DNA of 64,000 bases from CAADGY01 sp900696665 (GCA_035063885.1 JAPSFM010000018.1:1-64000), one strand, 5' to 3'; shown: positions 25,747 to 35,696, counted from the stretch's first letter. A program made the numbers and translations. The notes: generated from the sequence alone by a model not told the origin.

Positions 25747-28700
25747 ATGCGAAAGAAACTCCAGGCAGTTCCGTTATTCGTGCTGTTTGCGCCAATAGTC
25801 TTAGCTCAGACCGCCCAGGTGACGGGTATCGTACAGGACTCGAGCGAGGCGGTAGTGGTTGGGGCTGACGTCGACATTAACAACGTAGACAGGGGAGTCC
25901 GATACCAGGTCAAGACAAATGAACTCGGCTATTACACCGTTCCACTCCTGAGGCCCGGCAATTACCGGATTACCATTCAGGCGGCCGGATTCAAGCCAGT
26001 AACTCGAAGTAACATTGTGCTCGAAACCGGTCAGATCGTCCGCATCGACTTTGTGCTGGAGGTAGGCGCAGTCGCGGAAGCCATCACTGTTTCGGAAAGC
26101 GTGCCATTGCTCCAATCGGAAAGCTCGACGCATTCCCAATTCATCGAGAGTAAGACGGTGATGGACATGCCTCTCAGCGGGCGCCGTGTCGAAAACCTGG
26201 TGACACTGGCAGGGAACGCCATGATGGCGACGGGCGGATCCAGAGTTGTGCTTGCGGGCGGACGGGGCGGGTTTGTGAATTGGATTGTCGACGGTGGCAA
26301 CTCCGCCCCTGTACTGACTGAAGGTTTGGAATTCAGCCAAAGTCCACCCGTGGCTGAGCTAAAAGAGTTCCGGGTGATGTTGAACGGGTACGCCGCCGAA
26401 TACGGACAAAGTGAAAGCGGTGTCGTCACGTTGGTGACAAAGTCCGGCGGGAATCAGTTTCACGGAAGCGCCTACGAGTATCTGCGCAACGATAAACTGG
26501 ACGCCCGTACCTTTTTCGCGGCGGGGAAAGCGCCACTGCGCCAGAACCTGTTCGGGTTCACCGGCAGCGGTCCCATCATCAGGAATCGAACCTTTTTCTT
26601 TGTTTCGAATGAATGGCAGCGGGTGCGGCGAGGTACAACAAGCGTATTGACCGTACCCACCGCGGCGCAGCGCAACGGGGATTTTTCGCAGCTCACGGAC
26701 GCGCAGGGCCGCTCCATCGCGATCTACGACCCGGCAACCAGCCGTCCCGATCCAACCCGGGCGGGGAACACCCTTCGCGATCCGTTCCCCGGGAACGTGA
26801 TTCCTTCGAACCGGCTTGATCCGGTGGGTGCCGGTCTGGCTGCTCTGTACCCGATGCCAAATCGCGCGGCCGCCAATCTCGCCGGTGCGAGCAATTTTTC
26901 CGCGAACCCTGTGAGCTTTGCCAATCCCCAGTACCTGACCATCAAAGGGGATCACATACTCCGGGAACACGACCGGATTTGGGTGAAGTACAACCGCGTC
27001 CATTCACCCGACGGGCAACATCCGATGTATCCCGAGCCCGCGGCCGATCCCTCTGCGTTCACTCGGGAATCCACGTACAGCGCCGTAATTGGAAATTGGG
27101 CTCACAACTTCACGCCGTATCTGATCAATGAGCTGTTCGTAAATTACCGCTATACGACTTATCGCCGGGGGCAACTGGATCTCGATGCGGGATGGCCGGA
27201 GCGTCTCGGTTTGAAGGGTGTTTCCAATCGGGCCTTCCCCACGGTGGGATTAAGCGGTTATGCCGGACTCGGGTGGTCCGTTCACGAGCAGGTGAATCCC
27301 GGAGTCAAAGATCTTCAGGTTGGCAACGGACTGAATTGGTTTCGCGGAGCGCATGCCGTCAAGATCGGCGGTGAGATCCGCGGCAGCAGTTACGCCACCT
27401 ATTACCGGCAATTCATGTCCGGTCAATTGTCATTCGATACGCGGCCCACTGCACTGCCGGGTGTTGCCAAGACAGGGAACGCGCTGGCGAGTCTGCTGGC
27501 CGGCTTCCCGGTTTCCGCCAGCATTCTGGAGCAGGATTTTCTGGATCGTCGCGGCCGCTACTACGCCATGTATGTGCAGGATGATTGGAAGGTGAGGCCG
27601 GACCTCACGTTGAATATCGGCATGCGGTGGGAGACGCTGCTGCCGCGCTGGGATGCAAATGGGCGCGACAGCGGGTTCGATACCCGCACGATTAACCCTG
27701 TTTCCGGCACCCCCGGTGTCGTGACGTTCGCTCGCCGCGACGGTCAGGGCAAGTCCATGTTCGAGGGCGACTACAACAACTTCGGTCCCCGTTTCGGATT
27801 CGCCTGGCGCCCGTTCGGCCAAACTCTAACCGTGATTCGAGGCGCCTACGGCGTTTTCTACGGGCAGCCTCATTCCTCGACCGCAGGAACCGCGGCCGGC
27901 TTCGCCGTCGACAATACTTTCACGACTCCCGACAACGGAATAACCCCGGCGTTCTGGCTGCGTGAAGGCTTCCCTGCAACCAGCCGCGAAGAGCTTGGCC
28001 CGGGGTTCGGTGCGGTTGCGGCAGGTCAGACGCCCAGGTTCGCGCCGCAGTTTATCGAACCCAACCGGCGCATCTCTTATACCCACCAATGGAACCTGGT
28101 GGTGCAGAGAGACGTGGGCTGGAACACGGCCGTTGAGATTGGATATATCGGGAATGCCGGTCACAAGTTATGGCAGAACGCCACGGTGAGTATCAACCAG
28201 GTGCCTGTTTCTTTGATGGGTCCAGGCAATGCGCAGGCGCGCCGCCCCTTCCCGCAGTTCAACGATGTTTCCATGCTTTTCCCGGCCTGGGGAAATTCGA
28301 ACTATCATTCGATGAACCTCAAGGTCGAGAAGCGCTTTTCCGATGGGCTGAACTTCCTGGCCAACTACACCTTCGCCAAGTTCATCGATGATGTGGGCGC
28401 CATAGAAGGGGGCAGGTTGGCGCGCGGTCCGCAGAACTTCTACGACCGCAGCGCGGAGCGTGCTCTTTCGGGAAACGACGTTCGCAACCGCGTGGTGATC
28501 AGCTCTGTTTATGAACTGCCGGTGGGTCCGGGCCGCCGATGGTTGCATGGCGGGATTGCCGGCACCATCTTTGGAGGCTGGAACTTGGGAGGAATTCTCA
28601 CGATGCAACAAGGCTTTCCGATGGGCCTCGTGACGCAATCGAACACCACCAACGCATTCACACCCGGGCAACAAAGGGTGGATATATTGCGTGACCCCAC

Positions 28701-29016
28701 TCTGCCGAACTCCGAACGTACAATCGTCCGCTGGTTTGACACCGGAGCCGTGAGCGCGCCGGCGCCTTACACTCTCGGCAACTCCGGACGGGCCGTGCTA
28801 ACCGGTCCCGGATTGGCGAACTTCGACGCATCGCTGCTGAAGAACCATCGCATTGGCGAAAGCTTCAATCTCCAGTTCCGGTGGGAGTCGTTCAATTTCA
28901 CCAATCATCCGAACTTCAGTAATCTAGGGAATGCCTTAGGAGCGGCAAACTTCGGTGTACTCACCGCGACGAAACCGGCCCGAGTGAATCAACTGGGAAT
29001 CACATTCGAGTTTTGA
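25747..29016 (+). CDS. Oar-like TonB-dependent receptor with carboxypeptidase-regulatory N-domain
   Basis: 1089 residues, full length. A signal peptide ending at VLAQ is followed by a carboxypeptidase-regulatory-like beta-sandwich (about 25-110: GIVQDSSEAVVVGADVDI, GYYTVPLLRPGNYRI). A plug-like domain (about 115-240) has TLVTKSGGNQFHGSAYEYLRND. A large outer-membrane beta-barrel ends in the aromatic LGITFEF. Such proteins are numerous in Acidobacteriota and import or display large substrates; the ligand is unknown. It is 27 bases after the anti-sigma gene and 5 bases before the next start, so all four genes are one transcription unit by spacing. Confidence 0.9.
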   Translation: MRKKLQAVPLFVLFAPIVLAQTAQVTGIVQDSSEAVVVGADVDINNVDRGVRYQVKTNELGYYTVPLLRPGNYRITIQAAGFKPVTRSNIVLETGQIVRIDFVLEVGAVAEAITVSESVPLLQSESSTHSQFIESKTVMDMPLSGRRVENLVTLAGNAMMATGGSRVVLAGGRGGFVNWIVDGGNSAPVLTEGLEFSQSPPVAELKEFRVMLNGYAAEYGQSESGVVTLVTKSGGNQFHGSAYEYLRNDKLDARTFFAAGKAPLRQNLFGFTGSGPIIRNRTFFFVSNEWQRVRRGTTSVLTVPTAAQRNGDFSQLTDAQGRSIAIYDPATSRPDPTRAGNTLRDPFPGNVIPSNRLDPVGAGLAALYPMPNRAAANLAGASNFSANPVSFANPQYLTIKGDHILREHDRIWVKYNRVHSPDGQHPMYPEPAADPSAFTRESTYSAVIGNWAHNFTPYLINELFVNYRYTTYRRGQLDLDAGWPERLGLKGVSNRAFPTVGLSGYAGLGWSVHEQVNPGVKDLQVGNGLNWFRGAHAVKIGGEIRGSSYATYYRQFMSGQLSFDTRPTALPGVAKTGNALASLLAGFPVSASILEQDFLDRRGRYYAMYVQDDWKVRPDLTLNIGMRWETLLPRWDANGRDSGFDTRTINPVSGTPGVVTFARRDGQGKSMFEGDYNNFGPRFGFAWRPFGQTLTVIRGAYGVFYGQPHSSTAGTAAGFAVDNTFTTPDNGITPAFWLREGFPATSREELGPGFGAVAAGQTPRFAPQFIEPNRRISYTHQWNLVVQRDVGWNTAVEIGYIGNAGHKLWQNATVSINQVPVSLMGPGNAQARRPFPQFNDVSMLFPAWGNSNYHSMNLKVEKRFSDGLNFLANYTFAKFIDDVGAIEGGRLARGPQNFYDRSAERALSGNDVRNRVVISSVYELPVGPGRRWLHGGIAGTIFGGWNLGGILTMQQGFPMGLVTQSNTTNAFTPGQQRVDILRDPTLPNSERTIVRWFDTGAVSAPAPYTLGNSGRAVLTGPGLANFDASLLKNHRIGESFNLQFRWESFNFTNHPNFSNLGNALGAANFGVLTATKPARVNQLGITFEF

Positions 29017-29021
29017 GGAAG

Positions 29022-31349
29022 ATGAAGAGCTTACTTTTGTCTCTTGCGGTGGCGGGGTTGTCCTGCCTGCTGACGGCGCCTGCCACAGCCGGTTGTGTAA
29101 GTTTTGGTTCGCCGGATAGTCCGCTCTGTGCTGGTTCCTCGGCGGAATTGGTTTGGCTGAATGCCCCTGCCTCACGGCAGCTTGCACCAATTCAAAAGCG
29201 GTCATGGGATCCGCCTCATTGCTGCTGGGACCCCGCCGTTCTTGACAAGCCGTTCTCGCACGGGACCGCAGTGACCGGCGATTTGGAGTTTGAGTTCCGC
29301 GGAGAGGGCAGACATCTCGTTGAGGTTTTTCTCTACCAGCCGGGTGGAGACCGAAACCGTTTTTTCATCCTGGAAGTAGAGGGACAGGCCGAGGATAAGC
29401 GTGCCACCTATGCGACCCCCCAGTTTAGCCTGGTGGGGTGGGTTGGCAAGGGACAGAAATTCCGCATTCGCTCCGCCGGTGAAAAGTATGTTGTAGCGGC
29501 TGTCCGGTGGACGCCCGCGGATACTTTCGAGCGAGTGCACATTCCAAGGCTCGTGAAACGTGGCCGCGTGCTGTTGGCGAGTCCTTTTCTGCCGGACGGC
29601 ACAAGACGGCTTCCCTACTTCGTGGAGCAGGTGTTCACCCGGCTGCATCGCAGCAGCAACCGGGATGTGAGTCGCGAAGGCTTACTGGGAGAGATGCGTT
29701 TGGTTTACTGGCGGCTGGCCGAGGCCGCCCAGGAAAGCGACTTCATTCTTCTGTCCGAACTGTTGGCCAAAGGTCTGAAACAAATGCCGGAGGACACGCT
29801 TTTCCGGCAAATGGCTTCCGGAGCTTGCCGCGGTCAGAATCAGCCGCGCATGGCGGAGCGGATTCCAGCGATGTTCCCCTGCGAGCAGGTGAACCCTGTT
29901 CCATGGGCGGTAGATTTACCGCCTATGCCCCCCGGCGCTCCTGCCTGGGCGGTTGCGCAACGAATGCTCTCTGCGCGCCTGGAGAAATTGACCACATGGT
30001 GGGTTGAAAAACGCCAGCGGGAGAACGGAGAACTCGGCGGAGGCTGGGGCGATGACGTCGAGATCCTGCGAAGTTGGGGGCCCCAAGCATTGGGCTTTGG
30101 CTCGCAAGTCGCCGCGCATGGGCTGCGGAAGCTAGCGGAAGGCTTGTGGCGCAACGGCAACATCGTCGATGGCTACGCGAAAAAGATCTCCGATTCCGAA
30201 CACTCGGCGGAGGATATCGCGGATACGCAGCCTCTATTGGCGGCCACGTTTCCGGAGGATCCGGAAATTATCGCACGCCTGAAACAGACAACCGCGTGTT
30301 CCGAAAACTGGCTGATTCGTCAGCCGGACGGTTTTTGGCGTTTCCGCGGTTCCTGGTTCAACTGTTCTGAATTCAGCCCGAATCCGGATCATGCAATCGA
30401 CGTTCACTACAACGTCCGTGCGATGGGCCCGGCTCTCTGGTATGCTTCTTTGACCCGCGATCCGGCTGTCATTGAACGGGTGGTGCGGTGGGCGGAGAGT
30501 TGGCTTCGCGCACTTCGCTCGACGGACCACGGCAAGCCGGCGGGAGTGATTCCTCCCGTGCTGATTTCCTCCAACGGCTCTTATCTGGTCCGGTCGCAAC
30601 ACTGGGATAAGCCCAACGCGTTCTGGGACTATTTCCACTGGTCGGGATATTCGCAAGAAGGTCTCACCAACCTTCTGTTGGCCGTGTACGATCTTACCGG
30701 CGAGAAGAAATGGCTGGATGCGGTAGGCGAGACTTTCCAGGTCTTGGAGCACTGCGGGACCTTTCCGCGAATCTGCTCAGAGATCCGGCAGCGGCCGGAG
30801 GCTTTCTATGAGTGGCGGCGGTTGACAGGTTCGGCTCGCTACGACGCTCAGTTCCCCAACCTGCCGGACACCGATGCGACGCGCGCCCTGGCGCTGATGG
30901 AAGGCGAGGCACAAAAAGCCGTGGAACGCATCGGCTACAACTTTGACCTATACACATCCGAGCCCATGTGGACGGATCGCATTCCGTACGGCCTGCTATC
31001 GGCCGAGTACAAGTCGTACCTCTTTGGAGGCGATGCGCCTCGCGGTGAACGCTACCCGACATTTGCTGTTACCTGGCCTGCTACAAAAGCGAGTTTCGCG
31101 AGAGCGGTTCTGAATACGACCGGGACCAGTGCGGAATTGAGGCTCTACAGCTTCGAACCGCAGACTGTGCATATACCGGTGCGGCTCTGGCGCCTTCAAC
31201 GCGGCAAGTACGAATGGGAAAGCAGTTCCGTCGGGCGAGAGCCGTCCATGCGGCGTGAGTTCGAATTCAACCGGAGCGCACAAAAGCTCGAACTCCTGCT
31301 GCCACCGCAGGAGGAAGTGACAATAAGGATCAAGAGGATATCGGATTGA
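29022..31349 (+). CDS. Secreted protein of unknown function, alpha/alpha-toroid-like
   Basis: 775 residues from the ATG at 29022 (a TTG three codons earlier is in frame). A signal peptide (LLLSLAVAGLSCLLTAPATA) is clear. Residues about 30-170 look like a beta-rich domain. Residues about 310-640 are Trp-rich and helical, with repeated helix pairs (HYNVRAMGPALWYASLT, WSGYSQEGLTNLLLAVYDL) as in alpha/alpha-barrel glycosidases and lyases. The last 100 residues are a small beta-sandwich. I do not recognise the family. Being behind a TonB receptor, it may process the receptor's substrate, as SusD- or glycosidase-type partners do; this is inference. Confidence 0.7.
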   Translation: MKSLLLSLAVAGLSCLLTAPATAGCVSFGSPDSPLCAGSSAELVWLNAPASRQLAPIQKRSWDPPHCCWDPAVLDKPFSHGTAVTGDLEFEFRGEGRHLVEVFLYQPGGDRNRFFILEVEGQAEDKRATYATPQFSLVGWVGKGQKFRIRSAGEKYVVAAVRWTPADTFERVHIPRLVKRGRVLLASPFLPDGTRRLPYFVEQVFTRLHRSSNRDVSREGLLGEMRLVYWRLAEAAQESDFILLSELLAKGLKQMPEDTLFRQMASGACRGQNQPRMAERIPAMFPCEQVNPVPWAVDLPPMPPGAPAWAVAQRMLSARLEKLTTWWVEKRQRENGELGGGWGDDVEILRSWGPQALGFGSQVAAHGLRKLAEGLWRNGNIVDGYAKKISDSEHSAEDIADTQPLLAATFPEDPEIIARLKQTTACSENWLIRQPDGFWRFRGSWFNCSEFSPNPDHAIDVHYNVRAMGPALWYASLTRDPAVIERVVRWAESWLRALRSTDHGKPAGVIPPVLISSNGSYLVRSQHWDKPNAFWDYFHWSGYSQEGLTNLLLAVYDLTGEKKWLDAVGETFQVLEHCGTFPRICSEIRQRPEAFYEWRRLTGSARYDAQFPNLPDTDATRALALMEGEAQKAVERIGYNFDLYTSEPMWTDRIPYGLLSAEYKSYLFGGDAPRGERYPTFAVTWPATKASFARAVLNTTGTSAELRLYSFEPQTVHIPVRLWRLQRGKYEWESSSVGREPSMRREFEFNRSAQKLELLLPPQEEVTIRIKRISD

Positions 31350-31351
31350 AC

Positions 31352-32020
31352 TCAGAGTCCTTTGCCGAGCGTCTCTGACTGGGCTTGCCGGATGTCTTCA
31401 AGCAGGGCTTCGCGCACGGCGCTGGGAGTTCTCCGCCGCAACGCCGCCACAACGGGCTCGTGGAGCATTTGGCCGTGACCTTGCGGCAGGCGGCTCCAAC
31501 GCAATTCGATGTACATCAGGCGCTGTGTTTTCTCGAGTACCTCGACGAGCAGCCTCTCCAACTCGCGGTTGCGGGTCATTCTGGCGAGTTTCAGATGGAA
31601 ATCCGAATTGAGGCGGACGAAATCCAGGGAGTCCACACCTTTCTTGAGCTTGACCGCCGCCTGCCTGGTTGAATCCTCCAGCTCGTTGATTTCGGAGTCT
31701 GTTCCACGAATCGTGGCGAGCTCGGCAATTGCGCCCTCCAGGATGAGACGTAGCTCAAACAGGTCACGCACTGCATGGAAGCTTAACTCCGGCACCAGGT
31801 AGCCGCGGCGCGGCACGACTTCAAGAAGCCCTTCGTGGTGAAGTCTGTTGCAAGCCTCGCGAAATGGAGTCCGGCCGATTCGATAACGGCGCATGATCTC
31901 GCGCTCAGACAGAAAGACGCCTTCGTGGATCTCACCTTGCAGGATGGCATCTTTCAGAGCCGTGTAAGCTCTTTCTGTCTGAGTAGGATTTCGCGGCGTC
32001 AGTGGCTTTTTCTCGTTCAC
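31352..32020 (-). CDS. GntR-family transcriptional regulator (FCD/FadR subgroup)
   Basis: 222 residues. An N-terminal winged helix (AYTALKDAILQGEI, SEREIMRRYRIGRTPFREACNRL, VPRRGYLVPEL) is followed by an all-helical FCD ligand domain (about 90-215), with D and H residues such as DFHLKLARMTRN that bind metal and carboxylate ligands. FCD regulators typically repress sugar-acid or organic-acid catabolic genes. It is divergent from the amidohydrolase operon with 58 bases between starts, the classical position for a local repressor. CTAAACC and GGTTCAG flanking that gap form an imperfect inverted repeat that could be its site. Confidence 0.9.
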   Translation of the reverse strand: MNEKKPLTPRNPTQTERAYTALKDAILQGEIHEGVFLSEREIMRRYRIGRTPFREACNRLHHEGLLEVVPRRGYLVPELSFHAVRDLFELRLILEGAIAELATIRGTDSEINELEDSTRQAAVKLKKGVDSLDFVRLNSDFHLKLARMTRNRELERLLVEVLEKTQRLMYIELRWSRLPQGHGQMLHEPVVAALRRRTPSAVREALLEDIRQAQSETLGKGL

Positions 32021-32078
32021 GCCGGATAGTGTAGCCTAAACCGCAACGACATAGTAGGTTCAGCCTGTTCGACGTAAA

Positions 32079-32942
32079 ATGTATTCTGTGTCCACATTGA
32101 GCCGGAGGGAGTTGATCGCGACGCCCTTGGCGCTTGCCCAAGGCGCCCAACCGAAACCGTCCATTTGGGATGTGCACTGCCACCTCATTTCGGGAGAAGG
32201 ATCTACACCGGAAGAACGGATGGCTTATCTGATCCGGTTTATGGACCGCCTGGGAATTGAGCGTGTAATGCTCTCGCTCGGCTACCCACTGCTTGCCGAT
32301 CCATCTCCAGAGCAGCTTCGGGAGTTGAACGGCCAGGTGCTGAAGGCAATCGCCCGCTACCCGGACCGCGCGTTTGGCTTTGTGTATCTCAATCCGAACC
32401 ATCTCGCGTTCAGTCTCGAGGAGTTTGACCGGTGTGTGCGGGACGGCCCGATGGTGGGGGTGAAGCTGTGGGTCGCGAAGCGCTGCAACGCGCCCGAACT
32501 CGACTCCATTGTCGAACGGGCAGCGGCCATACAGGCGCCCATTCTGCAACACACCTGGTTCAAACTGAAGGGCAACCTGCCGGGCGAATCGACGCCAAAC
32601 GATCTCGCCGAATTGGCCATGCGGCATCCGAAAGCGGTATTGATCGATGCGCACACGGGCGGAGATTGGGAACGTGGGATTCGCGCTATCCGGCCGGTGA
32701 AGAACATTGCGACGTGTGTCGCCGGCTTCGACCCGACAGCCGGCGTTGTGGAAATGGCGGTCAGAGAACTCGGAGCGGAGCGAGTGATGTTCGGAAGTGA
32801 TGCCGCCGGGCGGAGTTTCGCCTCGCAACTCGGCAAGGTGATGGGAGCCGGGATTCCGGAAAGTTCCCGCCGCCTCGTTTTGAGAGAAAACCTGCGCCGT
32901 GTACTGGCGCCGATTCTGCGTGCGAAGGGAGTGCGAGCGTGA
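32079..32942 (+). CDS. Amidohydrolase-family protein (TIM-barrel, PF04909-like)
   Basis: 287 residues. The N-terminus carries SRRELIATPLALAQG, perhaps a remnant or weak Tat signal. The barrel starts with IWDVHCHL (metal-binding HxH) and later shows VLIDAHTGGDWERG and RVMFGSDAAGRSFASQ, the metal-ligand segments of this superfamily. Relatives include decarboxylases and lactonases such as 2-pyrone-4,6-dicarboxylate lactonase. Its stop overlaps the start of the next amidohydrolase by 4 bases (GTGA), so the two are translationally coupled and may work together or as a heteromer. Confidence 0.82.
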   Translation: MYSVSTLSRRELIATPLALAQGAQPKPSIWDVHCHLISGEGSTPEERMAYLIRFMDRLGIERVMLSLGYPLLADPSPEQLRELNGQVLKAIARYPDRAFGFVYLNPNHLAFSLEEFDRCVRDGPMVGVKLWVAKRCNAPELDSIVERAAAIQAPILQHTWFKLKGNLPGESTPNDLAELAMRHPKAVLIDAHTGGDWERGIRAIRPVKNIATCVAGFDPTAGVVEMAVRELGAERVMFGSDAAGRSFASQLGKVMGAGIPESSRRLVLRENLRRVLAPILRAKGVRA

Positions 32943-33709
32943 TTACGGACGTCAATGTGAATCTGTCGCGCTGGCCTTTTCGCCGCCTGCCGGGCGACGA
33001 GCCGCTTGCACTTGCCACCAAGCTGGGGAAGATGAAGGTTACCCAGGCCTGGGCCGGCAGCTTCGATGGGATATTCCACAAGGATCTTGCCGGCGTCAAC
33101 GCCCGGCTCGCCGCCGACTGCCGCCAATTCGGCGCCGGGCTGCTGCTGCCCTTTGGCTCGGTGAACCCCAAGCTGCCGGACTGGCGGGAAGACCTGCGCC
33201 GCTGTGTGGAAGATCACAAGATGTCCGGCATACGGCTGCATCCCAACTATCACGGATATACGCTCGATAATCCGGAGTTTCATGAGTTGTTGCAGTTGGC
33301 AGCCGCTCGGAAACTGGTGGTGCAGCTTGCCTTGTGCATGGAAGACGAGCGCACGCAGCACCCCTTGATGCCAGTGCCGCCGGTCGACATTGGGCCGTTG
33401 GCGAACGCAGTCGCCCGGGAACGTCAGTTGAAGCTGGTGATTTTGAACTCGTATCCGCAACTGCCGCTCGAGAGATTGCGGGCGCTGAGTTCCGCGGGGC
33501 AGGTTTACTTCGACCTCTCCATGGTGGAGCAAGTGCGTGGCGTGGCGCGTCTCGGCGAATACGTCTCCCCCGACCGTGTCCTCTTCGGCTCGAACTACCC
33601 TTTCTTCGTTTTCGAATCGGCATTGCTGAAGATGCAGGAAGCGGAGCTAACGGAAACGCAGCGGGCGGCGATCCTAGAAGGTCATGCACGCCGCCTGCTG
33701 GCACGATGA
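32939..33709 (+). CDS. Second amidohydrolase-family protein
   Basis: 256 residues from GTG, coupled to the previous gene. It starts TDVNVNLSRWPFRRLPGDE, where the usual HxH metal motif is replaced by N-x-N. Later parts are barrel-like (GIRLHPNYHGYTLDN, VLFGSNYPFFVFES). Loss of the HxH suggests either a metal-free member or a non-catalytic partner of the preceding, HxH-bearing enzyme. Paired amidohydrolase genes of this type are seen in Acidobacteriota and Planctomycetota. The following esterase starts at the overlapping ATGA. Confidence 0.78.
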   Translation: MITDVNVNLSRWPFRRLPGDEPLALATKLGKMKVTQAWAGSFDGIFHKDLAGVNARLAADCRQFGAGLLLPFGSVNPKLPDWREDLRRCVEDHKMSGIRLHPNYHGYTLDNPEFHELLQLAAARKLVVQLALCMEDERTQHPLMPVPPVDIGPLANAVARERQLKLVILNSYPQLPLERLRALSSAGQVYFDLSMVEQVRGVARLGEYVSPDRVLFGSNYPFFVFESALLKMQEAELTETQRAAILEGHARRLLAR

Positions 33710-35685
33710 TGCGGTTTACGAGACTCACGCTATTGTGCACAGCCACGCTTTCCACTGCCTTCGCCCAGGACCCTCTGCTCGCATGGATGAATCGCATCGC
33801 ACAGGAGCAACTTGCGAAAAGGGATGCCGCCGTCGCGAAGATTCAGACGCCGGCTGGCGCTGAACAGCGGCGGCAATGGATTCGCTCGACGCTGCTCGAC
33901 ATCCTCGGCGGCTTACCGGAATATCGCGGACCGTTGAACGCGCGGGTCCTGGGCCGCCTCGAAAACCCGCACTACACCATCGAAAAAGTCATCTTCGAGA
34001 GCCTGCCGAAATACTATGTGACGGCCAACTTGTACCGCCCGAATCGGGCGGGCCGCTATCCGGCGGTACTCATGTCCGCGGGGCATACAACGCTCGGGAA
34101 AACCGAGAACCACATTATGTCGGCGCATCTGGCGGCGAAGGGTTTTGTGGCGCTGGCTTATGATCCGGTTGGTTTGGGAGAACGCGTGCAATCCTATGAC
34201 CGGAATGCGCGCAAGAGAACCGCGGGCTGCTGCGCAGACGAGCACCTGCACGCCGGGGCGCAGAGCCTGCTGATCGGTGAGAGTGTCGCCCGGTATTTTA
34301 TTCATGACGCGATGCGGGGCATCGACTACCTGGTGAGCCGGCCCGAGGTGGACCCTGATCGTATTGGCGCTGCCGGTTGCTCGGGCGGCGGGTGTGTCAC
34401 CACTTACGTCGCGGCGCTCGACTCTCGCGTCAAGGCGGCCGCTCCGGCGTGTTTCCTCAACAGTCTCCGCGTGCTCTTCGCAGGCCGATTCCCGGATTCG
34501 GAAATGAGCTTGCCGAGGTTTCTTGCATCCGGGTTGGACCATGCGGATTTCCTCGCGGTATCGAACCGAATACCCTGGCTCATTCTGGCGACAGAAGAAG
34601 ACTTCTTTACCCCTGCCGGTGTTCTGCCGGTTTACGAAGAGGCGCGGCGATGGTATCGGCTTTTCGGCGCCGAAGACAAGATGCAGATGTTCATGGGTCC
34701 GGGAAAGCACGGTACGCCTCTTGAAACACGCGAGAAGTTGTATGCATTTATGATTCGTTGGCTGCAACCGGGAAGTAGTGCCGGTTATCGCGAAAGGAAT
34801 ATCACGTTGTACCCGGACCAGGAGTTGCAGGTAACCCAAGCTGGCCAGGTGGAGTTCGAGGAGGGCAGCCGTTGGCTCTACCAGGTGATCCGAGACCGCT
34901 TTCATTTACGCAAACGTCCACGCGGCATTCCACAGCTTCTGGCTGAACTGCGACGGCTGGGTATCCTCTCCGAAGGCCAGCCGCCGGCGTTCACTATGAC
35001 GGAACAGAAACCGGATCGCCTACGGCTGGCCTTGGAGAGCGAGCCTGGTATCGAGATCGGAGCAACGCTTTATCTCCCGCGCTCGGAAGGGCGCAAACCG
35101 GCGCTGCTGCTGGTGAAGGATACCGCCACCGTGCAGCTTGCCGAAACAGCGTCTGCAAGGGGAAATGTGGTGTTGGAGTTGGAGCCTCGCGACTCGCCGG
35201 CCGCAAACGACAACCGCCCGTTTCTGGGGAACTGGCTGACCAACAAACGCGCGGATTCAATTGGCCGCAATCTGCCGTCGATGAGAGCCCACGACATTCT
35301 GCGTGGCGTGGACTACCTGCACGCACGTAACGACGTGGACCGCACACGAATTCGTGCGGCGGCACGCAACGTCGAGGGTGTCTGGCTGCTGCTAGCAGCG
35401 GTTGCGGACCCGCGCATTGGGAAGATCTGGCTCGACCGCACACCCCACAGTCTGAGTGCCGCGATGGACGGCCCGATCCATACACGGCTGTTCGATAGTG
35501 TCATTCCGAGGTTCCTGCTGCATTGGGACTTCGAGGACCTGGTAAGCGCGATGGGTAAGCGGCAAGTGATATGGACCGATCCGCAGGACTGGATGCTGCG
35601 CACGCGCCACGGCCTGGGTGCGAGATTCCGCTATCGTGAGCCCGGGCAAACAGAAGAAGCGCTGCTGGAGGAGTTTCTACAGTAG
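33706..35685 (+). CDS. Secreted alpha/beta-hydrolase (acetyl-xylan-esterase/dienelactone-hydrolase-like)
   Basis: 659 residues from the ATG at 33706, which overlaps the previous stop; the open frame extends upstream but a signal peptide (LTLLCTATLSTAFAQ) fixes this start. The N-terminal half is an alpha/beta hydrolase with nucleophile elbow GCSGGG, preceded by DPDRIGAA, and an acid/His region near GPGKHGTP. The C-terminal half (about 370-650) looks like a second, weaker hydrolase-like copy without a clear nucleophile (GVDYLHARNDVDRTRIRAAARNVEG). It may remove acyl groups from carbohydrate substrates. It is the last gene of the operon behind GntR. Confidence 0.8.
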   Translation: MMRFTRLTLLCTATLSTAFAQDPLLAWMNRIAQEQLAKRDAAVAKIQTPAGAEQRRQWIRSTLLDILGGLPEYRGPLNARVLGRLENPHYTIEKVIFESLPKYYVTANLYRPNRAGRYPAVLMSAGHTTLGKTENHIMSAHLAAKGFVALAYDPVGLGERVQSYDRNARKRTAGCCADEHLHAGAQSLLIGESVARYFIHDAMRGIDYLVSRPEVDPDRIGAAGCSGGGCVTTYVAALDSRVKAAAPACFLNSLRVLFAGRFPDSEMSLPRFLASGLDHADFLAVSNRIPWLILATEEDFFTPAGVLPVYEEARRWYRLFGAEDKMQMFMGPGKHGTPLETREKLYAFMIRWLQPGSSAGYRERNITLYPDQELQVTQAGQVEFEEGSRWLYQVIRDRFHLRKRPRGIPQLLAELRRLGILSEGQPPAFTMTEQKPDRLRLALESEPGIEIGATLYLPRSEGRKPALLLVKDTATVQLAETASARGNVVLELEPRDSPAANDNRPFLGNWLTNKRADSIGRNLPSMRAHDILRGVDYLHARNDVDRTRIRAAARNVEGVWLLLAAVADPRIGKIWLDRTPHSLSAAMDGPIHTRLFDSVIPRFLLHWDFEDLVSAMGKRQVIWTDPQDWMLRTRHGLGARFRYREPGQTEEALLEEFLQ

Positions 35686-35696
35686 AGCCGGATCGT

